DNA of 64,000 nt from Cladobotryum mycophilum (taxonomy: Eukaryota; Ascomycota; Sordariomycetes; Hypocreales; Hypocreaceae): positions 1,550,001 through 1,614,000 of the forward strand of contig JAVFKD010000004.1 in assembly GCA_036429605.1 (NCBI GenBank). The letters are read 5' to 3'. The notes beneath the pieces were generated by a model. It was not told where the DNA came from. It searched no databases and saw only the letters and a list, made by a program, of their open reading frames with translations. The position numbers and the translations under genes are program-made. This document shows positions 1 to 11,019 of this stretch, piece after piece. The stretch's first letter is position 1, and every line of letters begins with the position of its first letter.

Positions 1-389
1 ATGCCCGCATCTTCCATTGGTTGTAAAAAGGCTGCCGAAAAGACATACATCCACCCAGCGAGAACAATCAGCTCCGGCCTCTCACTCAGACCCAGCACCT
101 TGTCCGCCAACGCAGCATCGTACTTCTCCCTCGCCTCGGCAGTCTTCTTCTCGTCCTTCTCGCCCTTGGGCAGGAAGCCATGGCTGATGACGTTGAAGTA
201 CTCCCACGGGATGCCCGCCCCGTCCGCGCGTGTTGTAGCATACGCCTTTCCGCGGTTCACAATGAGGCGGGTGATTTTGCTGTTGGGGATGCGGCCCCCG
301 GCAATGGCGTCGATGATGGCCTGGAAATTGCTCCCGTTGCCGGAGGCCATGATGAGGATGCGGCAGGGTGACTGTTGCTGGTCTGCCAT
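1..389 (-). CDS. ADE8: Phosphoribosylglycinamide formyltransferase (GAR transformylase), N-terminal part
   Basis: Transfers a formyl group from 10-formyl-tetrahydrofolate to glycinamide ribonucleotide, the third step of de novo purine synthesis, in the cytosol. The start is the ATG at 387-389. About 129 codons are visible before the window edge cuts the gene. Residues 17-25 read GNGSNFQAI, the phosphate-binding loop of the PurN/ADE8 family, and the last visible part contains the core strand LIVLAGWMYVFS. The catalytic Asn-His-Asp residues of the family lie further C-terminal and are outside the window. No intron is needed in the visible part. An open frame on the opposite strand over the same bases is a shadow. 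The family assignment is secure; the completeness of the gene cannot be judged. Confidence 0.93.
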   Translation of the reverse strand, partial: MADQQQSPCRILIMASGNGSNFQAIIDAIAGGRIPNSKITRLIVNRGKAYATTRADGAGIPWEYFNVISHGFLPKGEKDEKKTAEAREKYDAALADKVLGLSERPELIVLAGWMYVFSAAFLQPMEDAG

Positions 390-1212
390 TTTTGCGATTT
401 ATGTTTGATGGTTTAAGCGTTGATAAGGGAAAGTAGTTGAAGGATGAGTATAGATCTTTTGGGGGATTTATGGAAGAATAGGTGAGATGCGATACCGGAT
501 CTTGAGATGGGATGAGGCACAAGATAGTATAGTGCGAAGAGCTGAAATTGGAGGAGAAAGCTGTCTTCCGATGGAAGCATCTAAATGAGTATAAAATACC
601 CCTCTTAGATAGTTCAATGGGATAAAAAGGTTCAATGTGAGTGATTTCAACGATGGTTTGCCTTTGTGATGTAGTTTGAAGGTACCGGGTAGTGAAAACT
701 TTGTTGTCACGAGATTCTGACGGGTTAGAAAAAAAAGAGGGGGTAATCAATGAGAGTCTTCCCCAGACCTGCGCCATAATGAGCTCAGCCGTCCAAGGCA
801 TCACTCAATGTAATCACATGAGCACCAAAACATGAAAACAGTATTGTGGGCAATTCTCATGCAACGTATTTGACGTCAAGTTTTAATCAGTATTATATTG
901 TCGGTTTATTTTCTATTTGTAGGCTCTCCCCCTCCCACTGATATGGTACGCTGAAAATACAAACTTGTTTCCCGGGAGGGTATCATGGAAGGACGACCAT
1001 GTGATGACGATATCAGATGTTGAAATAAAGAAGGCGTGTAGGAAACTACTAAAACAGACTGTAGGAAACAAGATGCATAAACCTATTGAATATGATGCTC
1101 GCTTATCATGAAACCAAATCATACACCAACTCGAGATTTGTTTGCATCATGATGATATGCCCAAACTCCAAGCGCAAATGAATACATCTCAACAGAGACG
1201 ACTATACAAATC
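390..1212. other. Intergenic region, no gene seen
   Basis: About 820 nt between the start of ADE8 and the 3' end of the CorA-like gene. It must hold the ADE8 promoter and 5' leader and the 3' end of the neighbour. The open frames in it have no recognisable protein signature. Confidence 0.6.
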
Positions 1213-2426
1213 TCATGCACGCCGCTTATCAACAGCCAACCAGCCATGTAGATTCTCCCTCCACTTGGCCCACAGCATCCAATTCATATTCAAAATCAGC
1301 GACACCGGAATCACCACCACAAAGAAGATCCACAGCTGGCTCGACACCGCGCCGCCCCCCGTCGGCTTAAAGTCGAAGAAGCTCATGCTAAACACCGTCG
1401 CCATGGCCGTCATGGGCAGGAAGATGTACGACGCGAGGTTGAAGGCTCGCGTGTTGAGCGCCTCCCGGGCGTTGCGCTCCTGCTCGGCGAGGGCGGCCTT
1501 GTTCATGAGCTCTTGAGAGGTTTGCCCGCTTTCGGCGAGGAGGGAGGCGTAGAGATGCGAGAGGTTCCGGGCGGTGCATTTGAGGAGAGCGAGTTTGGAG
1601 GGGATGAAGGTGGTGGCGCCTGGTGCGCTGAGGGTGTTGGGATTGGACGTCTTGAAGAGGTCTTGATGTGCGTCGATGGAATCCAGTATGGTCATGCACG
1701 CGTCGACTTTGTACTGCAGTCTAACGAACTCTTTAGGCTGTGGTAGCCAAACTTCCAAAGACCCATCTAGCAAATTTGGGATGAAGCCGACTTGACTGGA
1801 CCTCGGCCTGAGAATCTGCTCGACAATCAACAGCGACAAGGCCAACGGGTGCCAAGACGATAGCCTCAGTCCCAGGAGGCGCTTGTTCATCGACTCAATG
1901 TCTTCCCTGTGCACAAACCGAATAACACAGTTGCTCGTCTCGGTCGCGGGATCGTACTCCAGAGCCATGTACATCTCTGCCACGTCGCTCGTCTGTACGA
2001 TGCCTATTGAATCCCCTTGTGTCGGCGTGCAGAGAAATTTGGACACCCGGACTTCTCTTGTCGCTGGAATGCCATACAGGTTAACAAGATCATTGTATGC
2101 CTGAGTTGTGAATGGCCGGTGTAGACCATCTGTGGAATCGAAACCAGTGAGCCTACACATGGATTAGCCCTTCCAACAGGACATTTCGAAGAAATGCAAT
2201 CATCTTACAGAATGCGCAAGAAGCCTCTCTCGAGAGGAGCCTCACGTGGAACCCCAATTTTCATCCAGTCATCAACAGAAACATCTCCCAGATTTGCTTC
2301 TGCCAAACTCGACTCCGCGGAGCCCTCCAAGTATTTTGTATGGCTCGCAAGAGCGGGTGTCAAATCTCTCCTGCTCATAGTCCCCGCCAATGAGCTAAAT
2401 GGGGATCTTTTGTGTTCAAAAGTCAT
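1213..2426 (-). CDS. CorA-like membrane protein with degenerate GMN motif
   Basis: Two exons, 2426-2209 and 2152-1213, joined across a 56-nt intron (GTAAGA donor, GTGTAG acceptor), give 385 residues. The N-terminal part is soluble. The C-terminus has two hydrophobic segments, about residues 315-334 and 346-368, separated by a short Gly/Ser loop and followed by a basic tail. This is the layout of CorA-type Mg2+ transporters and of the large fungal family of CorA-like proteins. Where CorA has Gly-Met-Asn at the end of the first membrane helix, this protein reads FSMSFFDF, so true ion selectivity is doubtful. It lies upstream of ADE8 and downstream of the CHAT gene, all on one strand. The function is unknown; membrane location is inferred from the two helices. 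Confidence 0.72.
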
Positions 2427-2938
2427 GGCTGGTAGTTGAGATGGAGATGAATGCAGCTCATATCCGGTTCTGCGGCCTCATGCTTTCTTAAGCAATATTG
2501 GTATGCGGCCAGGCAGGAGACTAGGTGTAACCCAGCTCAGCCTCATATAGTGTCATTGAGCGCTTTCAGGGCGAACCATATTGCACCAAATACAATAGCG
2601 TACTTCTTGCCATGACAAACAAGGAAAAGACTATGCTGATCGCATGACAGTGAGGCGATCGGCTATTCTGCCTTGCCTGCTGCTACCTTTTTGGTATCTT
2701 ATCAGAGCACAGTTAGGATAAAAGCACTGTTAGTATAAAATAAATTAAGGCGATAAATAATGTCTATAAAGGCAACACAAACTAGACAGGTGATGGAAAC
2801 AGAGAAAAATGATAGAAATAGAGGGCACCAAGGGGTATCGAGAGCCACGCCGGCAATAAACAGTAACAAAAGTAATGAAAGGGAACAGGAGCAATGTCCA
2901 GAAATCGGGTCGTCCACAAGATGTACAATCTAATAAAA
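2427..2938. other. Intergenic region, no gene seen
   Basis: About 510 AT-rich nt between the CorA-like gene start and the 3' end of the CHAT gene. It should contain the promoter of the former and the polyadenylation region of the latter. No conserved protein or RNA signal was seen. Confidence 0.6.
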
Positions 2939-5900
2939 TTAATGATCTGATGAGTCGATTTTGGGAATGACACGACTTGGCAATAGCCAGAATACATTGA
3001 CCGCAAAAGTAGCCCAGTGATACGGCGCAATCACTTCCTTTCGATCCGGGTCATGAAGTAGTCCAACAACAGCCTCTTGCATCGCCAGCGCCATATCCAT
3101 AGAGTCGCCCAGGAATTTGGCGTCTTCGATTTCAGCTGTGCGCAGATCTGGAGCTGGCTCATCTACTTCACCAAAGCACGAGGACAGAAGCTTAAAATAT
3201 GAAAACCCCTTTGTCGTTGGAGGTTCTGCGAGTTTGCAGTGTTTCCGCTTCATCTCCTGTTGTCGTGCCAGTACTGCATAAAATGCCGATGAAAACTCGG
3301 CGCCATCTTCATCTTTGATAGGCCACAGAGGAGACATGAACTGTTTTTTCGTCTCCCAAGGGTCCGACATAGGATGAATAACCCTTGCTTTGACTTTGAG
3401 CGCGTCATCTGGCCGAGGCTTATTTGCAAACCTCTGCCAAAGCCAGTGCAGAACCGTCAGGCTCTGACAGTAGACGATGGGATTTCGTTCGATCAATTTC
3501 TTTTTAGAATCACCCTCTCCTATCGGAATTGCATGAACAGGCACTCGATTGAGAGAGCCTGTAGGGCAAATGATCAGAGTATGGCCTGAGGGGAGATGCT
3601 CCGCCGGCCCAGTAAGCTCGCGAATAAGATTACCAAGCTCTTCAAGACTCTTCCCACTTTCCGATCCGCTCAAAGGATCTAGACCCCTTTTTTGTGGTTC
3701 GTCAATGTATTCTTTTACCCACTTGTCAATATCACTCATCTCGAGTTTTGGTATTTTGAGGATCGTTGCCATTTGTCCCTTTTTATATATAACTGCAACT
3801 ATCCGAGTCGCAGTGCTCTGTGGATACTTGAGATTCACAAAGTCAAGTATCACAACATTGTCGGGAAGACTTTGGAGTATATCATCCATTTGATGCGGCG
3901 TCGCTATTTTGCCTTCAACACGGGTTCCTTCAGAGGACAAGCTGCGGGCATTTTGGTGACTATCATCAACGCTTTCGACAATCAACGTTCTCCATCGGGG
4001 TTCATCAATGGGTCGTGACTGAAAGGGACGATATATGTCTCCATTCACATTGACATATTCGTCAATACCACTCTTCAGGTTCAGAAGATCCACAAATCCA
4101 GATTGCTTTGCACGCAAAGACCAACTAAGGAAGGAATCATAATTCTGCCAAACCCTCTCTTCCAGGTCTTGCGGCACCGGTAATGATGTCCTCTGTAATG
4201 TCAGATACTGAGCCAAGTATGTGTCCAGAGCAGTCAAACTGCCGAGCAAGGCATAGCTAAAGTGATCCCGATGCTTAAACTCCTTCGAAAGGTTTGCTTC
4301 AGCTACGAGATCCTCAGAGGCATCCTTGGTAAGAATGAGCTTCCGAATCTTGGTGAAAGCGCGATTGGCTTCTTCTGCGACGGGGAGCAGGGTTTCAGAC
4401 GGCGCCTGAAAATGCACATGTCGCTGCCAGATCAATCTAATCAACTGCGTACTTGCCCGGTACTCGAGGATAGTATGCCCGCGGTTTCGATAACGTTCAA
4501 CAAGCCTTTGACAATCAATAATTCGTAATTGAAGCTCATTATCAGATATCAAACCACGCGCTACCGTATTAGGAAGACATGACCTAAAAAGTGTAAGACG
4601 AATTGCCCCAGAAATGACTTTTGTTTCATAGTCTTGAGCTGCTGCGTCATCTTGATGTGTTTGGAGCGCGTTGAGCTGGCTAAGCTGTTCACGGACTTCG
4701 TTTATATCAGCCTGTTGTCTCCCTATAGCATCCGGATCTTCACCGCGATATCGAGTAATCCTGGCTATCCTGGATTGCAGCAAAATAGACATCGCATACA
4801 GCCGGCTGGACTGATTGGGTAACCTATCCTCGAGAAGTGCCCAATCTTGTAACCGTCTGTATTGGTTGAGAAATGCCGAGTGATCTTTGATTTCATCTGC
4901 AGTCCCAAAGATACACCTCTCAAATCTGTTTATTTCCAGCTCTCGAAGATATTCACCAACGTTGCCTCTTGGAAGGTTGCCTAATCCGGGTCCAAACAGT
5001 GCTTTAACCTCTTCGGTGGTCAAGAGACCAGTTTCCCACTCATGTGCCACCCAAAGATGCAAAAGCTGCAGAGCATTTGTCCCCCAGGTAATCAAGTCTC
5101 TTCTTTCTCCGTGAATCTTCCGCAAGGTCTGAGTAGGGTCCAGAATGGCCTGCTCTGTTAGGCCATGGGATCCTGCCTCCCAGAAAGGACAATTGGACGT
5201 CCACTCAAGATGTTTAGACTGAAAATGTCCCCGTTTATCGTCCTGGCCAAGGTTACTTGTAGCGTTGACCCCAAGCCCATAGATGCGTTCCAAAAGGAGC
5301 GGAACCGAGAAATCAGGATATGAGTATAGAAATTCGTTAATAAGATGCACCATCTCAGAGGAGACTGGATAGTTGATGTACAGGTTCGATAGGTAGTTGA
5401 CCAACATTGCCCCCCACAAATAAACACATCGCGTTCGTCCACGGTGAAAGTACATTAGCGATTCCTGAATTCTTCGGAGGCGCTCAAGGGCGACGGGTCT
5501 TGAATTATCATCGTCTTTTAGCTCATCAAGCTGCGCTTTTGCTTCGTCGTGCCACGCAAGATACAACTGATTGGCATCCTGGTAGTCATTTCGCTCCTCA
5601 GCTGCTTCGGCCAGTGATCGTAGCATAGACAATTTTTGTTCCTCGGAAATTTCCTTGCTGCAAGCCTCTATCTTCTGCATATAGCTCGATATGATGGGAC
5701 AAAAATCTTGCCATTGGGAATAGCTTAAATCGGACAATTGTTCGAGGGTCTCGATGATTTCCTGTCTAAGTGTAACGGCCAACGAGGGCATGGTTTCGTC
5801 CAATATGTCGGCGGCGATGCGCCTGACGATGATAGATCCATATTTTACACCTGGATGTGTTTCACCATCAATAATGGAGCACAGAGAAATGGCCTCCGTA

Positions 5901-6662
5901 GTTGTGGCCCTTGGAGCGGCGATTTTTCGAGTATGCTTTAACACGAGTTGCATGAGAGTTGGCGCAAACCGCCAGCGTTGCTGAGCTTGGAGAATCCTTA
6001 GCAGTTCTCTGAGTTCGTCAATCTTGGATTCAAATAGCTTGTTACGATATCTGTCCTCGAATATGGTTTGGTCACTGCGCCCGATGAAGTTCGTATGGGT
6101 TTCCAACGTGCAGACGAACTCATGGTACGCAGTGATGCACCTAATCTGCCGGTGGGATCAGTATCCTCAACACAAATCGTATATAGAAAGATGATCACCC
6201 ACATACCTCAAGATCGGACAGACTTTCCAAGCTTCTTCCTCTAAGCTGAACCCGAAGACTTCGCAACAGCCTAGCGTTTTCCTCCTGAGGGGCATGTCCA
6301 AAGGCAAAGAATTTGGCCTCGGCGAGCATCATCTTGAGCAGCATCTCCAAACATGAATACTCCGCTTCATCTTCAAACGATAGAGTCATCAGGGTATTTT
6401 CCAATACTTCAATTCTCTGGTGTTCTCTTCCCGAAGAAGAAAGCATATCAGCATGCTGCAGTGCTAGAATCGGTATCGTATGTGATGGCGGCAGCCTTGA
6501 TTCAAAGATGACATCTGCATCGTGGTAACGTCCGCAGTAATGCGCACATGCTGCATCTTCCAGGGCTTCTTGTTGGGATGTGGACAAGGAGGGCAACAAG
6601 CTTGGGAATGCCGTCCAGGAACCGTTTTCTTCATTTTCATCTGCCATGTTTGATACGTCCAT
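2939..6662 (-). CDS. Large helical-repeat protein with truncated CHAT (caspase-HetF-TPR) domain
   Basis: Exon 1 is 6662-6207 and exon 2 is 6145-2939. The 61-nt intron (GTATGT donor, GGCAG acceptor) joins them in frame, giving 1220 residues. Residues 1 to about 880 are rich in Leu, Ala and Glu and look like TPR-type helical repeats. The C-terminal third resembles the CHAT protease domain: LIICPTGSLNRVPVHA near residue 1009, then ERNPIVYCQSLTVL, then WPIKDEDG near 1092 and the family's end motif PYHWA near 1193. The stretch that normally lies between VIxPMSD and LWPI, about 100 residues carrying the catalytic His (HGH) and Cys, is absent at about residue 1088 (DNA about 3337), with no frame break. 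The protein is therefore predicted to be proteolytically inactive. An alternative start is Met6 (6647). Confidence 0.78.
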
Positions 6663-7394
6663 AAGGACGACGTTGAATAATGGGCCTCATTGTAAATGGG
6701 ATTGAATCTAGAGCGAGCTTGCCAGCACTTAAGAGGACTACTAGACAGCTCATTCAACAGCGTTGGTTGTGCAAGGCTTCCTTCTCGCGTGTGATGTCGC
6801 GCCACGGCAGAACACCCGTCAATATTCAGCTTGCCAGCCTCGACCTCGGACCCTAGTTTGTATTGGCTCTAAGATGGATCATGCGCTGACGAGATCGTGT
6901 CATGCAGCACTGAACCAAGGCAGCCTCATCGTTTGCCATGTTTGCGTGACCAGTGAAGAATTGGTTGCCACTAGAACAGGAGAGGATTGTCAGGTGAGCA
7001 GTAACAAACAAGTCGAGACGTACCATGCGAAGCTATGCTCCCATACACACTGCCAATAAAATGATTAGAAATTAAAACATGCGAGTAGAATAAAGAGAAA
7101 TGAAGAAAATAAAGAGAAATAATAGGCACGAACCCGTCTGCCATGTCAAGCCCTTGCCCAGAAACATGATGACATTACGATACCTAGTTTTATGCGACAT
7201 CAACACCAAAGTCGAAGTGAATGATACATGGCAAGGCTTTTAGGCTTGTGGCTGGTGACTGATGACGGTAATGGAAGCCACAGTTTACCCTTCCGTTACA
7301 ACTTGACACAAATCCGGTCCATGAAATGATGTTTTGCCTCCAATTCACAAGAATAAAATAGCAAAAAGAAGAGGCAAAAACAAAAAAGAATCAT
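6663..7394. other. Intergenic region, no gene seen
   Basis: About 730 nt between the CHAT gene start and the tRNA. The part after 7050 is A-rich. No protein-coding signal was found; it must hold the CHAT gene promoter. Confidence 0.6.
7383..7388 (-). terminator. RNA polymerase III terminator of the tRNA gene
   Basis: On the minus strand, a run of six T residues begins seven bases after the tRNA 3' end, and a second run of five T follows after one G. This is a normal Pol III stop signal. Confidence 0.8.
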
Positions 7395-7465
7395 AGCAAC
7401 ACCTGGTCTCGATCCAGGGGCCTACGGGTTATGAGCCCGTCGCTCTTCCACTGAGCTATGTTGCT
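7395..7465 (-). tRNA. Initiator tRNA-Met (anticodon CAT)
   Basis: A full cloverleaf of 71 nt without intron folds from the minus strand. The acceptor is AGCAACA paired with TGTTGCT, the D stem is GCTC/GAGC, the anticodon stem is ACGGG/CCCGT with loop CTCATAA, and the T stem is CCTGG/CCAGG with loop ATCGAGA. Three features mark it as initiator rather than elongator: an A1:U72 end pair, the three G:C pairs closing the anticodon stem, and AUCG in place of TUCG in the T loop, with A54 and A60. The internal B box (GGATCGAGACC) fits Pol III transcription. The tRNA brings methionine to the start codon on the 40S subunit. Confidence 0.93.
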
Positions 7466-7976
7466 TAAGATCAGCCCCGATAGGGCAATGGACGACGGCC
7501 TCAAAACGTAGAATAAAAGGCTCACCCAGCATGCAGTGAGATGGTAAAAAGATGAGTCGATGCAGCTGACCCCGACCTAACATTGTATCTCTATAGTTGA
7601 CAGCATCACTCAGCTTGTCAGGGAATAAATAACCAAATGAAAATATTCCGTTTATCCCCTCCATCAGTCTCTAGTTGAAGTCCCCAAAGCTCATGCAGAA
7701 CAGCAGGCTAGGGAATTATTCGCCCAGTCAAAATAGCTCTCAGCTTTTCATAATTGTCACATACGACATCATACTGCGGGCAACAGGAAATACAGGCAAT
7801 AATACCTACTTGTAGTAGTAAAATTACAAGGCTGCGAGTGGCTGCAGCATGCCGTGTCCCTTACATTCAGCCCACTCAACTACCCAGTAAAACAACAGGC
7901 GAGCCAATATCTTGATTGGAGCGTCTAACAGGTACAGCGACCCCCAAATTCAGGAACCAAAAAACTCGAGTCAGCC

Positions 7977-7998
7977 AAAAAAAAAAAAAAAAAAAAAA
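7977..7998 (+). repeat. Poly-A tract (22 nt)
   Basis: Uninterrupted run of 22 A residues. No target-site duplication or transposon protein is recognisable next to it, so a retroposed origin cannot be claimed. Confidence 0.85.
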
Positions 7999-8185
7999 TT
8001 GCCTGGATAATTTATGGGAGTTTGATGGAGATATTTTCAACTAGAGCCAAATTCTCCGCGGGTCCGTCAAGATTATGCGCCCCAATAATATCCGTCGTAT
8101 AAATAACGAAATGGGGACTTTGTTGGGGGGCGCTTGTGTTCCACTACATGTTATCGTTGGAGGGGCGGGGAGAGCGGCTTCAGAG

Positions 8186-8191
8186 TATATA
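8186..8191 (+). promoter_or_regulatory. Possible TATA box of the SDR gene
   Basis: TATATA about 145 bp upstream of the SDR start codon, next to a GC-rich patch. This is a plausible core promoter by position only. Confidence 0.35.
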
Positions 8192-8330
8192 GATCAGTAC
8201 CGATCCATGGATCAATCTCAACATCTACTCCTCAATAAAGTTGGATATTTGTATTCTTGAATCACTAGCATCAAAGTCTTTGAGGGTTTGCTCAATCTTC
8301 AACTCGCATTCAAGTATTTCTGTTCCTAAA

Positions 8331-9300
8331 ATGGCTGCACCACGACCATACGACGGTAAACTCGGTATCGTCACTGGGGGTTCACGAGGTAATCACCATG
8401 AATCAATCAACAACAGATATATTTACCTGCATACTAATTTCAACAGGAATTGGTGCTGCAGTGGCAGTCCGACTGGCCGCCAAGGGATGCAATCTTCTGC
8501 TTGCGTTCACCTCTGATTCATCCAAGGACATGGCCAACCAGCTCTGCCAGCGACTCTCATCCTCTTACAACATCTCGTGTACTTCTGTACAGGCCGATCT
8601 CGCCAACGCCGCAGCGGCTTCGGCCACAATTGTAGAAGCAGCCAAGGCCTTTTTCCAAAGCTACAATAAGAAGGATACTTTCCAGATTGACATTCTCATC
8701 AACAATGCCGGCGTGGCTTCGAATCAGGTCCTAAACGACCCCAAGAAAGGCCCCATCCTTGAATCTGAATTCACCAGAGTGTACGCAGTCAATGTTCTGG
8801 CGCCCCTTCTCCTTACCCAGGCCGTTGCACCCTACCTTCCAACGAACCGTTCCGGACGCATCGTCAACGTCTCGAGTGTCTCGTCTTCGATCGGATACCC
8901 GGGCCAGTCCGTGTATGCGGGCAGCAAAGCCGCCCTGGAAGCCCAGACCAGAACCTGGAGCCGAGAGTTGGCGGAGCGAGCAACGGTCAATGCCGTCAAC
9001 CCGGGTCCGGCATGGGGTGACATGTACGCAGAGGTAGGCGAGTCGTTCTGGAAGATTAACCAGCCGTACGTGGATGCCGCGCCGTTGTCTGCCTACGATG
9101 GGGAAGACAACGTGTTGGCCATGGCGGGGGACGATGCACAGCGGTTTGACAAGATTGTGAGGGAGTCCATGGGTGGTAAGAGACCGGGGTTCACGTCAGA
9201 GATTGCTGGGACGATTGATATGCTGTGCTCCGTTGAGAGCGGGTGGACAACAGGCAGCGTCATCTGTGCCAATGGCGGCATGAAGATGTCCATTGCGTAG
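8331..9300 (+). CDS. Short-chain dehydrogenase/reductase (classical SDR)
   Basis: Exons 8331-8388 and 8447-9300 (58-nt intron, GTAATC donor, CAACAG acceptor) give 303 residues. The intron splits the glycine-rich loop. After joining, residues 15-22 read TGGSRGIG, the NAD(P)-binding motif. NNAG follows at 105-108, the catalytic Ser lies in the NVSSVSS stretch near 162-166, and YxxxK is Y176/K180. The C-terminal part ends with the usual ANGG segment. It is therefore a catalytically complete NAD(P)H-dependent oxidoreductase of 3-oxoacyl-reductase type. The substrate is unknown. No polyketide or other pathway gene lies next to it. The unspliced frame from 8398 lacks the first half of the nucleotide motif and is not the right start. 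Confidence 0.88.
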
Positions 9301-9907
9301 TCACAGCTTACCTCTCTGTGTAGCTGTCGTGTCAGATGCTTGGATAATTAGTCTCTCTGTATGTCATTATTCATCGAGGGTTTAGGCATTGAAAACACAA
9401 GCGGTTTCTTCTGTGGCTTGTACCTGCATGCCGTGTGAGTCAAAGACGACGAAGCCCTTTGCATATCCAGCAGTGCCACGCCAGGCAACACGGAACAAGT
9501 ACCCTATTCTAGATCGCTTCATAATCTTACCTTCTGTAAATTGTCTTAGTTCCAAATCCCTTCATCTCAACATCACTAAAAGCGTGCCCCTCATTCTGCA
9601 ATTGATTGGCCCCTCTCCAAAAATGCCCCGCCTCACCAATTCGAGCACTTGGAGCAGGTGACGTAGCTGATCCGACCTGGTGATTTGCGTGGACATTGCG
9701 CGACAGAAAAAGTGACTTTGCCGGCACATTAACTTTTTTCGCCCCCTTCTAATTCTTTGCATGTATTTTAGAAGATCAAGACTTTTGATTAAGCTTTTTA
9801 GTTCGCCTATTCGAGCATCACGTTTCCCAGTCTCTTCCATCAGACACCTCAAAACATCATCCATAGCTAACCATCCCACCCTCTACGGCTCGACCAAAGT
9901 GCCAATC
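9301..9907. other. Intergenic region, no separate gene seen
   Basis: About 600 nt between the SDR stop and the chosen start of the DUF3632-like gene. From 9761 on, the sequence is open in frame with that gene (see its entry). The rest shows no signal. Confidence 0.55.
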
Positions 9908-10790
9908 ATGTCTGCACTTACAATAGACCTTCAATCTCTCGCATCTGCGGACGGAGACCACTCCATTGAAACCAAGCTGCTCAACATCTTGGATTTCGCC
10001 CTCAATTCTCCCAGCCAGTCGGAAACATCCGTCGAGACTGTCGCCAGCCAAATCGACCAGCTATTCTCCGGACCAGATGATGCGGAGGAGGTCATATGGG
10101 CTACGTGGACATTCATCTTGAACGTTGTAAAGAAGATTCCCATCGACGACGAGAGGCTACAATTTCTGGTGTCGGTAGTTGGAAAGCTCAAGACCAAGTC
10201 ACGCCAGACGGTAGAGATTTGGGGATCCAACACCAATGTGTGGAAAGATCTACCTCTATTCGGTGCCGTTGCTAGAGAGGCTTGGAACGGTCAGTATTTG
10301 TCAAGGGGGAAACAATTAACATATCAATGTGCTAATGAGCAATATTACAGGTATCCCCGAATTCAACGGCACCGAGCAAGACACTCTCCGCATTGCCGAG
10401 TGGATCTCCCTCAACTCCTTCGCCGCTCGCATAGTCGGCGAGTCAATCCAGCCCTGGACCAACTTTGGCCTCTGGGAACTCCGAGACGGTCTCGAACAAC
10501 CCCTTTCCTCTGCCATCGCCAAGGAGACATATCTGACCACTACATCGGAATGGCTCACCCATGCCGGAAAGGTCCTACACGAGGAAGGGAAAAAGGTCGT
10601 GCAGCTCGACGAACATGACCTTAGAGCACTGGCATCGGGGAAGCTGTTCAAAGGCAAGCCCGGATTCAGCGACGAGCGATGGAACTTTTGGCGCCAGAGG
10701 TTGGAGGAGCTCAGCGCAGAGGCAGGACATGGGGAAGTGGTGACGAGGACTGAAAAGGCTATAGAGGTTATGAACGGCATTCAAGGTTAA
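9908..10790 (+). CDS. DUF3632-like protein of unknown function
   Basis: Exons 9908-10289 and 10351-10790 (61-nt intron, GTCAGT donor, TTACAG acceptor, GCTAATG branch-like element) give 273 residues. The protein is soluble and helical, with the segments WTNFGLWELRDGLE and FWRQRLEEL that remind me of the fungal DUF3632 family. That assignment is from memory and moderate. The chosen start is MSALTID. An in-frame ATG at 9761 would add 49 residues that are Arg/Ser-rich and contain no Asp or Glu, like a mitochondrial presequence, so a longer form is possible. Its 3' end faces that of the RING gene 229 bp away. The function is unknown. Confidence 0.75.
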
Positions 10791-11019
10791 GAATGGATCA
10801 ACATGGGGAATTCGTATAGATAAAAAAACGGCAGTAGGGTTAAATCAATAATCCATCAATTATACGTTGTCTATCCTGAGAAGAACATATATATAATAAT
10901 AGCGGCTCTAATGTCATAGGGGGCTGGATACCTTCTCTCGCAATTACCCATCCATTCCAGGCTCCTCATAACGCCAAAAAAGAAATCCTTTAGTTCGTTC
11001 CCTTTCCCCCTCCCAGCGT

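Larger units (their letters stand above)
7466..8330. other. Intergenic region, no gene seen
   Basis: About 865 nt between the tRNA and the SDR gene. It contains a poly-A tract (7977-7998) and, closer to the SDR start, a GC-rich patch with GGGGCGGGGAG near 8163 and a TATATA near 8186. No coding signal was found. Confidence 0.55.

Noticed and set aside
1..408. 135-codon open frame on the plus strand at the window start
   Set aside because: It is antisense to ADE8, whose minus-strand translation is clearly conserved.
2939..6662. The missing CHAT centre being hidden in an intron or another frame
   Set aside because: The frame is continuous through the site, and neither the other frames nor the nearby DNA encode a His/Cys CHAT core.
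7977..7998. Poly-A tract as the tail of a retroposed element
   Set aside because: No element body, no target-site duplication and no reverse transcriptase remnant nearby.
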